A DNA stretch of 30,547 bases from CTSOIL-112 sp049291875. Lineage in GTDB: Bacteria; Pseudomonadota; Gammaproteobacteria; Burkholderiales; Burkholderiaceae. The position numbers were made by a program, and so were the translations under genes. The DNA lies in contig JBATQE010000056.1 in NCBI GenBank assembly GCA_049291875.1, positions 1 to 30,547 on the forward strand, in the 5' to 3' direction. The notes under the pieces were generated by a model, which was given only the letters and a program-made list of their open reading frames with translations, made no database searches and had not been told where the DNA came from. Shown here one piece after another: positions 7,395 to 15,970 of this stretch; within the stretch, counting starts at the first letter, position 1, and each line of letters opens with the position of its first letter.

Positions 7395-8531
7395 ATGAAA
7401 ATTGAATATCATGCGCTGGATGGCACGTCATTGGGCACGACCCGCCATCTGACGGTCTTGCGCTTTGGCGAGCAAAACGCCGAGCAGAAAATTTATATTC
7501 AGGCGAGCTTGCATGCGGATGAATTGCCCGGCTCATTGGTCGCCTATCATTTGCGCCCGTTGCTGGAGCAATTGGAGCAAGAGGGGCGCATCAAAGCGCA
7601 TATCGTCCTCGTGCCGCTGTGCAATCCGATTGGCTTGGGGCAAACGCTGATGTACCATCAGTCGGGGCGCTTTGACCTGTTTACCGGACGCAATTTCAAT
7701 CGCCTGACCAATTTCCCGCTGTATGAGCGCGTGCTGGCCAAATTAAAGGCAGACCCAAGTGTTTTGAGCGGCGATGGCAGTGCCAATGTCAAAACCATTC
7801 GTGCACTGATGGCACAGGAAATTGCGGCGTATCAATCGAATACCCAAGTGGACTTGTTGCAATCGACCTTGGTTGGTTTGGCTCATGATGCGGATGTGGT
7901 GTTGGATTTGCACTGCGATGAAAAAGCCGTGATGCACACCTATACACTGCCGCAGTTGTGGCCGCAATTAGAGCCACTGGCGCGCTATTTGCGCAGCGAA
8001 TGCCAGATTCTGTCGGAAAACTCCGGCTCAAATGCTTTTGACGAATTTTTGTCTACCATTTGGCTGCGCTTGAGCCGCGAATTTCCGCAGGCGAATATTC
8101 CGCTGGCATGCTTTAGCACCACCATTGAATTGCGGGGCGAAGGGGATTTGCAACACGAATGGGCGCAGACCGATGCGCAGGCGATTGTTCAGTATTTGGC
8201 GCATATCGGCGCGATTAAACTGGATGAGCAGGCGATTCAAGCCATGCCTGATTTGATTCGTGAGCCGAATCCATTGTCCGGTTTGAGCTATGTGCTGGCG
8301 CCATTGGCAGGGATTGCCGTGTATCGCGTCCATCCGGGCGACACGGTAACGCAAGGGCAAGTGGTGGCGGACATCATTGACCCGATTCATCAAATCTGCA
8401 CGCCCGTTACCACACCGACCGATGGATTTGTTTACGCGGTGCATCATGCCAACTTTGCCCAGCAGGGGACGACGTTGGTGAGCGTGTCCGGCGCGAAAGA
8501 TTTGGGCTTGGGCGATGCCTTGGGGCCATAA
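7395..8531 (+). CDS. Succinylglutamate desuccinylase/aspartoacylase-like protein (AotO type)
   Basis: This 378-residue protein is a member of the AstE/AspA zinc carboxypeptidase-like family. Visible metal and substrate motifs are SLHADELPG (the H-x-x-E pair, about residues 37-45), GRNFNR and LDLHCDEK. The C-terminal part (GIAVYRVHPGDTVTQGQVVADI) looks like the small beta domain these proteins carry. It sits between permease and ATPase genes, as PA0891 (aotO) does in the Pseudomonas aotJQMOP cluster. It has no role in transport that I know of; it may trim acylated amino acids or be a non-enzymatic partner. The family call is firm and the function unknown. Confidence 0.85.
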   Translation: MKIEYHALDGTSLGTTRHLTVLRFGEQNAEQKIYIQASLHADELPGSLVAYHLRPLLEQLEQEGRIKAHIVLVPLCNPIGLGQTLMYHQSGRFDLFTGRNFNRLTNFPLYERVLAKLKADPSVLSGDGSANVKTIRALMAQEIAAYQSNTQVDLLQSTLVGLAHDADVVLDLHCDEKAVMHTYTLPQLWPQLEPLARYLRSECQILSENSGSNAFDEFLSTIWLRLSREFPQANIPLACFSTTIELRGEGDLQHEWAQTDAQAIVQYLAHIGAIKLDEQAIQAMPDLIREPNPLSGLSYVLAPLAGIAVYRVHPGDTVTQGQVVADIIDPIHQICTPVTTPTDGFVYAVHHANFAQQGTTLVSVSGAKDLGLGDALGP

Positions 8532-8542
8532 AATCTTAGAAC

Positions 8543-8556
8543 TCAATCGAGATTGA
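8543..8556. repeat. Palindrome TCAATC-GA-GATTGA ahead of the ATPase gene
   Basis: A perfect inverted repeat with 6-base arms lies in the 75-base gap before the ATP-binding protein gene. It may be a protein-binding site or a small RNA hairpin that adjusts stoichiometry within the operon. There is no T run, so it is not a terminator. Confidence 0.35.
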
Positions 8557-8606
8557 TTCAAAGCGATTAATACAGTCAACAAAAAAGAAATCAAAGGTAG
8601 AACACT

Positions 8607-9377
8607 ATGAGCATGGAAAAATTAAAAGTCAGCGATATTCACAAACGCTATGGAGACAACGAAGTGCTGCGCGGCGTATCTTTGACCGCGAATGCGGGTG
8701 ATGTGATCAGTATCATCGGTTCATCAGGCTCGGGCAAAAGTACCTTTTTGCGTTGCATCAATATGTTGGAAAAACCGAATCAAGGCACGATTGCGCTCAA
8801 TGGCGAGGTGCTCAATCTCAAAGTGAACAAAGCCGGAGAGTTGGTGGCGTCTGATGCCAAACAATTGCAACATTTTCGCAGCCGTCTGTCCATGGTGTTT
8901 CAGCACTTTAACCTGTGGCAGCACATGACCGTGTTGGAAAACCTGATCGAAGCACCGATTCGCGTATTCGGCATGAGCAAAGCCGAGGCGACCGAGCGTG
9001 CGCGCCAATATCTGGCCAAAGTCGGCCTGCAAAACGCCGAGGACAAATACCCATCCTCCATGTCGGGCGGACAACAGCAGCGCGTCGCGATTGCACGCGC
9101 CTTGACAATGGAGCCGGAAGTCATTTTGTTTGACGAGCCGACTTCTGCGCTGGATCCCGAGCTGGTTGGCGAGGTGCTCAAAGTCATGCGTGCACTGGCC
9201 GAAGAAGGCCGCACCATGGTGATTGTGACACATGAAATGGGTTTTGCGCGCGAAGTGTCCAACCATTTGATTTTCTTGCACAAAGGCATGATTGAAGAGC
9301 AGGGCGATCCGCGGGTGCTTTTGTCGCAACCGAAGTCCGAACGTTTGCAACAATTCCTGTCGGGGAATTTAAAGTAA
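8607..9377 (+). CDS. Basic amino acid ABC transporter ATP-binding protein (AotP/HisP type)
   Basis: This 256-residue cytoplasmic ATPase drives the importer. It has Walker A GSSGSGKS (38-45), the Q-loop in MVFQHFNLW, signature SGGQQQR (about 153), Walker B VILFDEPTSA and the H-loop in VTHEMGFA. The stretch KVNKAGELVASDAKQLQ before the Q-loop is the insertion seen in HisP and AotP proteins. The ATG at 8607 follows AAAGGTAG; a second ATG at 8613 would shorten it by two residues. A 75-base gap with a small palindrome separates it from the hydrolase gene. A shared terminator with convergent holC follows. Confidence 0.93.
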   Translation: MSMEKLKVSDIHKRYGDNEVLRGVSLTANAGDVISIIGSSGSGKSTFLRCINMLEKPNQGTIALNGEVLNLKVNKAGELVASDAKQLQHFRSRLSMVFQHFNLWQHMTVLENLIEAPIRVFGMSKAEATERARQYLAKVGLQNAEDKYPSSMSGGQQQRVAIARALTMEPEVILFDEPTSALDPELVGEVLKVMRALAEEGRTMVIVTHEMGFAREVSNHLIFLHKGMIEEQGDPRVLLSQPKSERLQQFLSGNLK

Positions 9378-9401
9378 GTGATTTCGGGAATGGAATAGAG
9401 A

Positions 9402-9427
9402 AAGGCGGTCACTTGACCGCCTTTTTT
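9402..9427. terminator. Bidirectional terminator between the ABC ATPase gene and holC
   Basis: AAGGCGGTCA and TGACCGCCTT form a 10-base-pair stem with a 2-base loop and a following T run. The opposite strand also has a short T run past holC. Both convergent genes end here, with holC's stop inside the T tract. Confidence 0.88.
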
Positions 9428-9857
9428 ATTTTCGCATCGCCGCAATATCGTGATGCTTGAGCGTGTAGCCCGTGTGTTTATAACTTTGCCAGCGGTCACG
9501 CGCTTTTTGTTTGGGCGCAGGTTCGTCAGGGACAATTTCGATCAGCCGCTCAAACTGCGCGAAAAAGCTCGGTTGCGCGTCGGATAGATTGATCAATACC
9601 TGATGATGCGGCCAATGCTCGTGTTCACACGCGGTTAGGATAAAGGGGGCGACATCGTTCAGTGGAGCTTCGTTGTCCAACATCATCTCATGCGCCAAAA
9701 AGCCTTCGCTACGCCACAGTGCTGTGCTCAGTGCGCTCAAGGTTTGCGCCGAGCCATAGACCACGGCGTTTTGGCCGCGTTGCTGTACTTTGAGCAATAA
9801 ACGTGCGACGTATTCGATGCGGTTGGGCGCGTTGCTGAAAAAATCAATTTGGGTCAT
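9426..9857 (-). CDS. holC: DNA polymerase III chi subunit
   Basis: This 143-residue protein links the clamp loader to single-strand DNA-binding protein in the replisome. It begins MTQIDFFSNAPNRIEYVARLL, the usual chi opening, and continues with the Rossmann-like pattern including VVYGSAQTLSALSTALW and the basic WQSYKHTGYTLKHHD tail. The start at 9857 is chosen by family alignment; a frame to 9902 would add 15 unrelated residues. The ribosome binding site is weak. The gene lies 79 bases downstream of pepA on the same strand, and a pepA-holC pair is common in proteobacteria. Confidence 0.87.
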   Translation of the reverse strand: MTQIDFFSNAPNRIEYVARLLLKVQQRGQNAVVYGSAQTLSALSTALWRSEGFLAHEMMLDNEAPLNDVAPFILTACEHEHWPHHQVLINLSDAQPSFFAQFERLIEIVPDEPAPKQKARDRWQSYKHTGYTLKHHDIAAMRK

Positions 9858-9893
9858 GGCGTTTTTTACGGGTTCGTTGGCTGGTTTGATGAG

Positions 9894-9915
9894 AGGGCGC
9901 ATGCATGGCGCCCCT
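9894..9915. repeat. Inverted repeat between pepA and holC
   Basis: AGGGCGC and GCGCCCCT flank a central ATGCATG. The RNA form would hairpin just after the pepA stop. There is no T run on the minus strand, so it is more likely a processing or stability element, or a dispersed intergenic repeat, than a terminator. Confidence 0.4.
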
Positions 9916-9936
9916 ACAAACAGTTATTTCAACTGA

Positions 9937-11451
9937 TTATTTTGCGCGATTGAGCAGGAATTGACTCAATAACGGCACAGGTCGGCCGGTTGCGCCTTTG
10001 TTCGTACCGGATTTCCACGCTGTGCCTGCAATGTCCAAATGCGCCCAAGGGTATTTTTCGGTGAATTTGGACAAGAAGCACGCTGCGGTCACGCTGCCGG
10101 CCGGCATACCGCCGATATTGGCCAGATCAGCGAAGTTGGATTTGAGTTGTTCGCTGTAATCGGCGTCCAAAGGCATGCGCCATGCGGTGTCTTGCTGCGC
10201 TTTACCGGCGGTTTGCAACTCTTGCGCGAGTTCTTCGTTATTGGCGAACAGACCTGTGTGGTGGTGACCCAATGCGACCACGCACGCACCGGTGAGTGTT
10301 GCCATATCAACCACGGCGGCAGGTTTGTAGCGTTCGGCATAGGTGAGGGCATCGCACAAAATCAGGCGACCTTCGGCGTCGGTGTTAAGAATTTCAATGG
10401 TCAAACCGGCCATGGAGGTGATGATGTCGCCCGGCTTGTTGGCATTGCCCGCAGGCATGTTTTCGCAGGCGGCGATCAGGCCGACCACATTGATATTGGG
10501 TTTGAGCTCGCCCAGTACTTTGAATGTGCCTAAAACGGACGCTGCACCGCACATATCATATTTCATTTCGTCCATACCCGCGCCCGGTTTGAGCGAGATG
10601 CCGCCCGAATCGAAGGTGATGCCTTTGCCGACCAATACAGTCGGTGCGGCTTTAGCAGTGCTGCCCTTGTATTCGAGGATGATGAAGCGCGGCGGCTCGG
10701 TCGAGCCTTTGGCCACCGAGAGGAAGGAGTTCATTTTGAGCGCGGCGATTTGTTTGCGTTCCAAAACCTGTGCTTTGAAGCCGTATTCTTTGGCCAGTTG
10801 CTTGGCGATATTGCCTAAATGCGTCGGTGTCGCGTAGTTGGCCGGCATATTGCCTAATTGTTTGCTCAGTGCGGTGCCTTGGGCGATGGCGACGGCTTGG
10901 GCGAACTCTTGCTTTTGCTTGGCATTCGGGGTTTTTGCGGTCATCAATGTGATCACGCGTTTGGCGCTTTGTGCCGCTTTTTTGGCGTTTTGCTTGGCGT
11001 GCTCGCCCGTGTGCATGCCGTTCGGTGCTTCAAAGGTGTAGGCTGCATCGGCGGCGCATTGGATGAATTGATTGATCGCCTGCTGATCCAAATCTAAATT
11101 CTCGTCAATGTAGACGTAGGCTTGCTTGGTTTCGTACTGCTGACAGTATTGGGTGATCGCTTGTGCGGCGGTTTTGGCTGCTTTTTCACGTTTTTTACCC
11201 ACGCCGAGGACGATGAATTGGCTGTGGCTGGCGTGGTCGATGATGCCGATTTGCTGGCCGCTGGCGGCGGTGAAATGCTCGGCGGCGATAGCGGTATTGA
11301 GCGCGCTTTGTACGGATTCAGGTAGCAATTGCAGGGTGTTTGTGTCCAGAGCCGCTTGGGATTGTTCATTTTGCAGTGCGACGACGAAAATGCAGTTCAG
11401 CTGTTTTTTTGAGCCTTTCGGCAAAGAGGCGGCTTTGATCTGAAATATCAT
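9937..11451 (-). CDS. pepA: Leucyl aminopeptidase (M17)
   Basis: This 504-residue cytosolic hexameric aminopeptidase removes N-terminal residues from peptides; in some bacteria it also binds DNA. M17 features are GKGITFDSGGISLKP (metal-binding Lys and Asp), NTDAEGRL (the signature, metal-binding Asp and Glu) and VDMATLTGACVVALG. The start at 11451 (MIFQIKAASLPKG) is chosen because ACAGGAAAA lies just upstream and other M17 proteins start about here; the open frame runs 54 unrelated codons further. The gene is transcribed divergently from lptF across a 150-base region, a common arrangement. Confidence 0.95.
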   Translation of the reverse strand: MIFQIKAASLPKGSKKQLNCIFVVALQNEQSQAALDTNTLQLLPESVQSALNTAIAAEHFTAASGQQIGIIDHASHSQFIVLGVGKKREKAAKTAAQAITQYCQQYETKQAYVYIDENLDLDQQAINQFIQCAADAAYTFEAPNGMHTGEHAKQNAKKAAQSAKRVITLMTAKTPNAKQKQEFAQAVAIAQGTALSKQLGNMPANYATPTHLGNIAKQLAKEYGFKAQVLERKQIAALKMNSFLSVAKGSTEPPRFIILEYKGSTAKAAPTVLVGKGITFDSGGISLKPGAGMDEMKYDMCGAASVLGTFKVLGELKPNINVVGLIAACENMPAGNANKPGDIITSMAGLTIEILNTDAEGRLILCDALTYAERYKPAAVVDMATLTGACVVALGHHHTGLFANNEELAQELQTAGKAQQDTAWRMPLDADYSEQLKSNFADLANIGGMPAGSVTAACFLSKFTEKYPWAHLDIAGTAWKSGTNKGATGRPVPLLSQFLLNRAK

Positions 11452-11601
11452 GGTGTTTTTCCTGTAAAATAAAGCTTTTGAATAATAAGCGCGCGCTGTT
11501 CCAAGTTTGGTGCATAAGCGTTTGGTTTGCATATTTATCGTGTCGCGCGCAATGGCGTTATTATAGTTCAGTACGCGTTTTATTTTTGGATAGGTTTCCC
11601 C

Positions 11602-12720
11602 ATGATTTTTCAACGCTCGATTTTGCGGGAAAAAATCACGTTAACGGCGGTTATTTTCTTCACCTTGTTCACGATTTTGACCGTGTTCTTTTTGGTGCGC
11701 TCGCTCAATGACGTCAATCAAGGCAAAATCTCAGTGGATGTGCTGCTCCAGTATTTGCTGGTGGTGTCGCTGGGTTATTTTCCGCTGATTATGGTGGCGA
11801 CGGTGATGATTGCGCTCATCAGTACCATTGCGCGTATCTATAAAGACTCGGAAATGGTGGTGTGGCAAACTTCGGGTGCGAGCCATTGGGCGATTTTCCG
11901 TCCGGTGTGGATGCTGGTGCTGCCGATGTTTGGCTTTTTGCTGTTTATGAATGCGGTGATGCTGCCGTGGACGAATCAGAAAATGTCGGCGTTTCGAACC
12001 GATAATGTGGTCAGTCAATTGAATTTGGTCAAAAGCGGTTCGTTTCAAACCACGAAAAATGGTGAGCGCACAGTATTTGTCGGTCAAGTGAAAACAGGTG
12101 TATTGCCGGAGTTTGAGCAGATTTTCGTCGCACAGCAACAAACGGATAAAAATCTGACGGTGATTGCGCAGTCAGCCAAAATGCAGGAGAGCGCCGATGG
12201 CCGCTCGTTTTTGATTTTGGAAAATGGTCGTCAATATTTGCTGGAGCAGGAGAAAGAGCAAGTGAGCAGCATGCGTTTTGGGCGCTATGGTTTGTCGCTG
12301 GAGGATTTGATTAAGGTGGATGTGGGTGCGATCAAAGAAAAACCGGTCGATCAGATGTTCACCAATGAGCTATTGGACAAAGGTGGCGCAGCGGCAATGA
12401 GTGAGCTGTATCGGCGTTTTTCCGATGCGTTCATGATTATTCCGGCGGCCATTTTTGCCGTGGTGCTCGGTTATGTGCGACCACGTTCGCCCAAAACCTG
12501 GGGCGTGCTGATGGGAATTTTGATTCTGATGATTTATCTGAATGTGATTAAGATCGGCGAGAGCAATATTTCGCGTGGCGAATGGCGTTTTTCGAGTGGC
12601 TTGCTGCTGGTGCATGGTGGCTTTTTGACTTTGAGTTTGTTGGCGCTGTGGTATCGCTTCAATTCATGGCGGTTGCCGAGCTTTTCTCTGGGCAGCCTGT
12701 TACAGAAAAAGCAGGATTGA
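11602..12720 (+). CDS. lptF: LPS export ABC transporter permease LptF
   Basis: This 372-residue inner-membrane protein pairs with LptG and LptB to extract lipopolysaccharide from the inner membrane. It opens with MIFQRSILREKITLTAVIFF, then has transmembrane segments near both ends, with a periplasmic jellyroll-type region of about 150 residues between them (roughly residues 125-275). The start at 11602 follows ATAGGTTT; the longer frame from 11527 adds residues that do not fit. The lptG stop-to-start gap is 9 bases, so the two are co-transcribed. YjgP/YjgQ family call. Confidence 0.93.
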   Translation: MIFQRSILREKITLTAVIFFTLFTILTVFFLVRSLNDVNQGKISVDVLLQYLLVVSLGYFPLIMVATVMIALISTIARIYKDSEMVVWQTSGASHWAIFRPVWMLVLPMFGFLLFMNAVMLPWTNQKMSAFRTDNVVSQLNLVKSGSFQTTKNGERTVFVGQVKTGVLPEFEQIFVAQQQTDKNLTVIAQSAKMQESADGRSFLILENGRQYLLEQEKEQVSSMRFGRYGLSLEDLIKVDVGAIKEKPVDQMFTNELLDKGGAAAMSELYRRFSDAFMIIPAAIFAVVLGYVRPRSPKTWGVLMGILILMIYLNVIKIGESNISRGEWRFSSGLLLVHGGFLTLSLLALWYRFNSWRLPSFSLGSLLQKKQD

Positions 12721-12729
12721 GCGGGGTTT

Positions 12730-13851
12730 ATGGGTATGAATTTGGCTGTTAAAACCTTTTATCGTGAAATTTTGCTGTCGATTTTGGCGGTTCTTCTGGG
12801 CTTTTTCCTCGTGTTGGTCACGATGGATGGTTTGGAAGAGATGAAGAATTTGGGCGAGCATGATTACACTTGGCGCACCTTGATCTCCGTGGTGCTGCTG
12901 CGCTCGCCGGATTATGTGTATCGTTTGCTGCCGATTTGTACTTTGATCGGCGGGGTGTTGGCGCTGTCAAACATGGCTGCGCGCTCGGAGTTGATCGCGT
13001 GGCGTGCCTCGGGTCTGAGTGTCAGACACATGGTTGGCATCATCATGAGTATGGGCGCGGTGTTGGCCGTGGTGGTGATTTTGGTCGGTGAGGCAGGTAT
13101 TGCCAATGCGGATCAATGGGCGCGCAGCATTAAAAACAAAGCCTTGCATTCGGATTCGTATTTTAAAAATGCCGGTGGTTTTTGGAGTCGCCAGATTTTG
13201 GATCAGAACGCCAGCCGAATGATCAACGTGCGTACGGTGGTGAATGGCGACACCTTGCAGGATGTGCGTCTGTACGAATTGACGCCGGACTTTGCGCTCA
13301 AAAGCGTTACTTACGCCAAAACCGCACAGGAGACCGAGAAGCCCGGACAATGGCTACTCAAAGAGGTACATCAATACGATTTGAGTCTGAGTGAGAACGG
13401 TGTGGTCGCAGGCAAAAGCGAGCAAAAATTAGATGAGCAAACGGTCAATTTGGGGGACAACACCTTGTCCACCATCCGTTATCAGGGGCAGTCGTTCGTT
13501 GGTCTGCCGCTCATGCAGTTAAGCCAGCGGATTGACAGTTTGCAATCGACTGGTCAGCGCTCGCGTGATTTTGAACTCGGTTTTTGGCAAAAGCTGTTTT
13601 ACCCGCTGAGTATGCTGACCATGCTTTTGCTCGCTTTGCCGTTTGCCTTTATGCAGACGCGCAAAGGCGGCGTGGGCGTGCGTGTGGTGACGGGGATTTT
13701 CTTAGGGCTGCTGTTCTTTATTCTGAGCGCCTTGGTGCAGTTTTTGGGGCCGCTGCTGACGTACTCGCCGGTGCTGATTGCGGCGGCGCCGACCGTATTG
13801 TTTTTGGTCATTGCCATGATTTGGCTGTGGCGTGTGACTCGAGTGGTATAG
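12730..13851 (+). CDS. lptG: LPS export ABC transporter permease LptG
   Basis: This 373-residue YjgP/YjgQ family protein is the partner of LptF. It has N-terminal membrane segments (LLSILAVLLGFFLVLVTMDG and following), a periplasmic domain about residues 130-270 and C-terminal membrane segments ending VLFLVIAMIWLWRV. Start choice lies between ATG 12730 and ATG 12736; GCGGGG at 12721-12726 leaves 12736 also possible. It follows lptF by 9 bases and precedes the CysB-like gene by 24, with no terminator visible. Confidence 0.92.
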   Translation: MGMNLAVKTFYREILLSILAVLLGFFLVLVTMDGLEEMKNLGEHDYTWRTLISVVLLRSPDYVYRLLPICTLIGGVLALSNMAARSELIAWRASGLSVRHMVGIIMSMGAVLAVVVILVGEAGIANADQWARSIKNKALHSDSYFKNAGGFWSRQILDQNASRMINVRTVVNGDTLQDVRLYELTPDFALKSVTYAKTAQETEKPGQWLLKEVHQYDLSLSENGVVAGKSEQKLDEQTVNLGDNTLSTIRYQGQSFVGLPLMQLSQRIDSLQSTGQRSRDFELGFWQKLFYPLSMLTMLLLALPFAFMQTRKGGVGVRVVTGIFLGLLFFILSALVQFLGPLLTYSPVLIAAAPTVLFLVIAMIWLWRVTRVV

Positions 13852-13875
13852 CCATCATCGATGAAGGAATGGACT

Positions 13876-14805
13876 ATGAATATCAATTTGCAACAACTGC
13901 GCTATGTGCGCGAAATCGTGCGACAGGATTTTAACCTGACCCGTGCGTCGGAAGTGCTGTTTACCTCGCAACCGGGCGTCTCCAAAACCATTTTGGATTT
14001 GGAATCGAGCTTGGGCTTTGACTTGTTTGAACGTCATGGCAAACGCATTCGTGGCCTGACCAAAGAAGGCACGATTTTATTGCCGCAGTTGGAACGCATT
14101 TTGCAGGAAATGGATGGGTTCAAGGATTTGGTGTACGAATGTAAAAACCCGAAATTTGGCCGTTTGACCATCGCTACCACGCACACGCAGGCGCGCTATG
14201 TGCTGCCGCAGGTGATTGCGAAATTCCGTGAAAAATACCCTGATGTGCGTCTGTCCTTGATCGAAGGCGCGCCGTCGCAAATTGCGCAAATGGTGTTGCA
14301 CGACCATGCCGACATCGCCGTGGCAACCGAACGTTTGGCCGCGACCGAGGGCTTGGATTCGCAAGCATGCTACGAATGGACGCATCAATTGCTCTTTCCG
14401 GCGAATCATCCGCTGGTCAATAAGAGCAAGCCGAAAATCAGCGATATTGCCGAATACCCGATCATTACCTACGAACCTGCCTTTGCGGGGCGGGCGAAAA
14501 TCGACAAGGCATTCATTGATGCACATATGCGCGCCGATGTCGTGCTCGAAGCGGTGGATGCCGACGTAATCAAAACCTATGTTGAGCTGGGTTTGGGCGT
14601 TGGCATACTCGCGGGCATGGCCTTGAATGAGGCGGAATGCGAGCAAAAAGGTCTGATCAAACGCGATGCGGGCTATTTGTTTGGTAAGAATACCACCTAT
14701 GCCAGCGTGAAAATCGACCGATTTTTGCGCGAATACGAGCGCTATTTCATCGAGCTGCTCACTCAGCGCAACCCTCAAAGGGATACCCAAAGGAACACGA
14801 AATAA
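13876..14805 (+). CDS. CysB-type LysR family transcriptional regulator
   Basis: This 309-residue LysR regulator opens MNINLQQLRYVREIVRQDFN, typical of the CysB/Cbl subgroup, with helix-turn-helix TRASEVLFTSQPGVSKTILDLE at about 20-41. An effector-binding domain follows (FGRLTIATTHTQARYVLP, which is CysB-like around the Thr-rich pocket). CysB controls cysteine and sulfate assimilation in response to N-acetylserine; this target is assumed from the family only, since no cys gene is in the window. The start at 13876 has AAGGAA upstream; an in-frame ATG at 13861 is less likely. It may be read through from lptFG. The tail is a short repetitive QRNPQRDTQRNTK. Confidence 0.85.
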   Translation: MNINLQQLRYVREIVRQDFNLTRASEVLFTSQPGVSKTILDLESSLGFDLFERHGKRIRGLTKEGTILLPQLERILQEMDGFKDLVYECKNPKFGRLTIATTHTQARYVLPQVIAKFREKYPDVRLSLIEGAPSQIAQMVLHDHADIAVATERLAATEGLDSQACYEWTHQLLFPANHPLVNKSKPKISDIAEYPIITYEPAFAGRAKIDKAFIDAHMRADVVLEAVDADVIKTYVELGLGVGILAGMALNEAECEQKGLIKRDAGYLFGKNTTYASVKIDRFLREYERYFIELLTQRNPQRDTQRNTK

Positions 14806-14808
14806 GTT

Positions 14809-15957
14809 ATGGCTTCACACAAAACCCAATTCATTGCCCCGAAATCCGACAATCAGCGACTGGCGCATCTGTGCGGCACGCTGGACGAAAATCTACGGCA
14901 GATTGAGCAGGCGTACAACGCCACCATCAGCCGACGCGGTGGCAAATTCACCATCAGCGCGGCCAGTGGTCAGCGTGCGCAAGAGGTCGCTCAGGCCTTG
15001 GCGTATTTTTACGATTTGGCCGGACGCGAATTGTCGATTGACGATGTGCAGCTGGGCATCGTGCAGTTGCAGGCAGGCTTTGCCAACAAACGCCATGCGA
15101 GCACGGACGAGCAGCGCGCCGATGCGCGTCTGCTGATTCATGCTTCGCGTGCGAAAGTAGACGACGATGAGGCGCGTTTGCCGAGCCACGCGCTCAATCC
15201 GAACTTGCCGGTATTGGAAGACGCGGGACCGGTGCTGTATACCCGCCGACCGGATTTGCAGGCACGCACACCGCGCCAAAAAATCTATCTGGAAAATATC
15301 CTCTCGCACGACATCACCTTTGGCACGGGGCCTGCGGGTACGGGCAAAACCTATCTGGCCGTGGCTTGCGCCGTGGATGCGCTGGAGCGCGATATGGTCA
15401 AGCGCATTGTACTGACGCGTCCGGCGGTGGAGGCGGGCGAGCGTTTGGGCTTTTTACCTGGTGATTTGACGCAGAAAGTCGATCCGTATTTGCGCCCGTT
15501 GTACGATGCTTTGTACGATTTAATGGGCTTTGACAAGGTACAAAAACTGTTTGAAAAGCAAATGATCGAAATCGCGCCGCTCGCGTATATGCGCGGACGC
15601 ACGCTCAATCACGCCTTCATCATCTTGGACGAAGCGCAAAACACCACACCTGAACAGATGAAAATGTTCCTCACGCGCATCGGCTTTGGCGCGCGAGCGG
15701 TGGTAACGGGCGACCCGTCGCAGTTGGATTTGCCACGCGGAATGAAGTCCGGTTTGGCCGATGCGGTACAAACCCTGCAAAAGGTCAAAGGTATTGCGTT
15801 TTCGGAATTCACCTCGGCCGACGTGGTGCGCCATCCGCTGGTGGCGCGCATTGTCGATGCGTATGAAGCGCGCGATAAAGCCCGCGCCAAAGAAGAGGCG
15901 CGTTTGGCGAAATTGGCCAAGCTGGAAGCCGAGGTTCAAACGCGTTCAGGCACATAA
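14809..15957 (+). CDS. PhoH-like P-loop ATPase
   Basis: This 382-residue PhoH family protein has Walker A GPAGTGKT at about residue 174, Walker B FIILDEAQNTT and the RNA helicase-like stretch VVTGDPSQLDLP. An N-terminal region of about 150 residues includes a KH-like stretch near residues 25-75. PhoH proteins bind ATP and are linked to RNA metabolism. In many proteobacteria the gene stands immediately upstream of ybeY, an rRNA maturation endonuclease gene. Here one gene intervenes. The start is 4 bases after the cysB-like stop. The tail is charged and Ala/Lys/Glu-rich. Slightly longer than many family members. Confidence 0.92.
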   Translation: MASHKTQFIAPKSDNQRLAHLCGTLDENLRQIEQAYNATISRRGGKFTISAASGQRAQEVAQALAYFYDLAGRELSIDDVQLGIVQLQAGFANKRHASTDEQRADARLLIHASRAKVDDDEARLPSHALNPNLPVLEDAGPVLYTRRPDLQARTPRQKIYLENILSHDITFGTGPAGTGKTYLAVACAVDALERDMVKRIVLTRPAVEAGERLGFLPGDLTQKVDPYLRPLYDALYDLMGFDKVQKLFEKQMIEIAPLAYMRGRTLNHAFIILDEAQNTTPEQMKMFLTRIGFGARAVVTGDPSQLDLPRGMKSGLADAVQTLQKVKGIAFSEFTSADVVRHPLVARIVDAYEARDKARAKEEARLAKLAKLEAEVQTRSGT

Positions 15958-15970
15958 AAAGGACTCGGAC

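Noticed and set aside
14077..14790. A 237-codon antisense frame opposite the CysB-type gene
   Set aside because: It lies wholly inside a well-supported LysR gene, and its length follows from codon bias on the coding strand.
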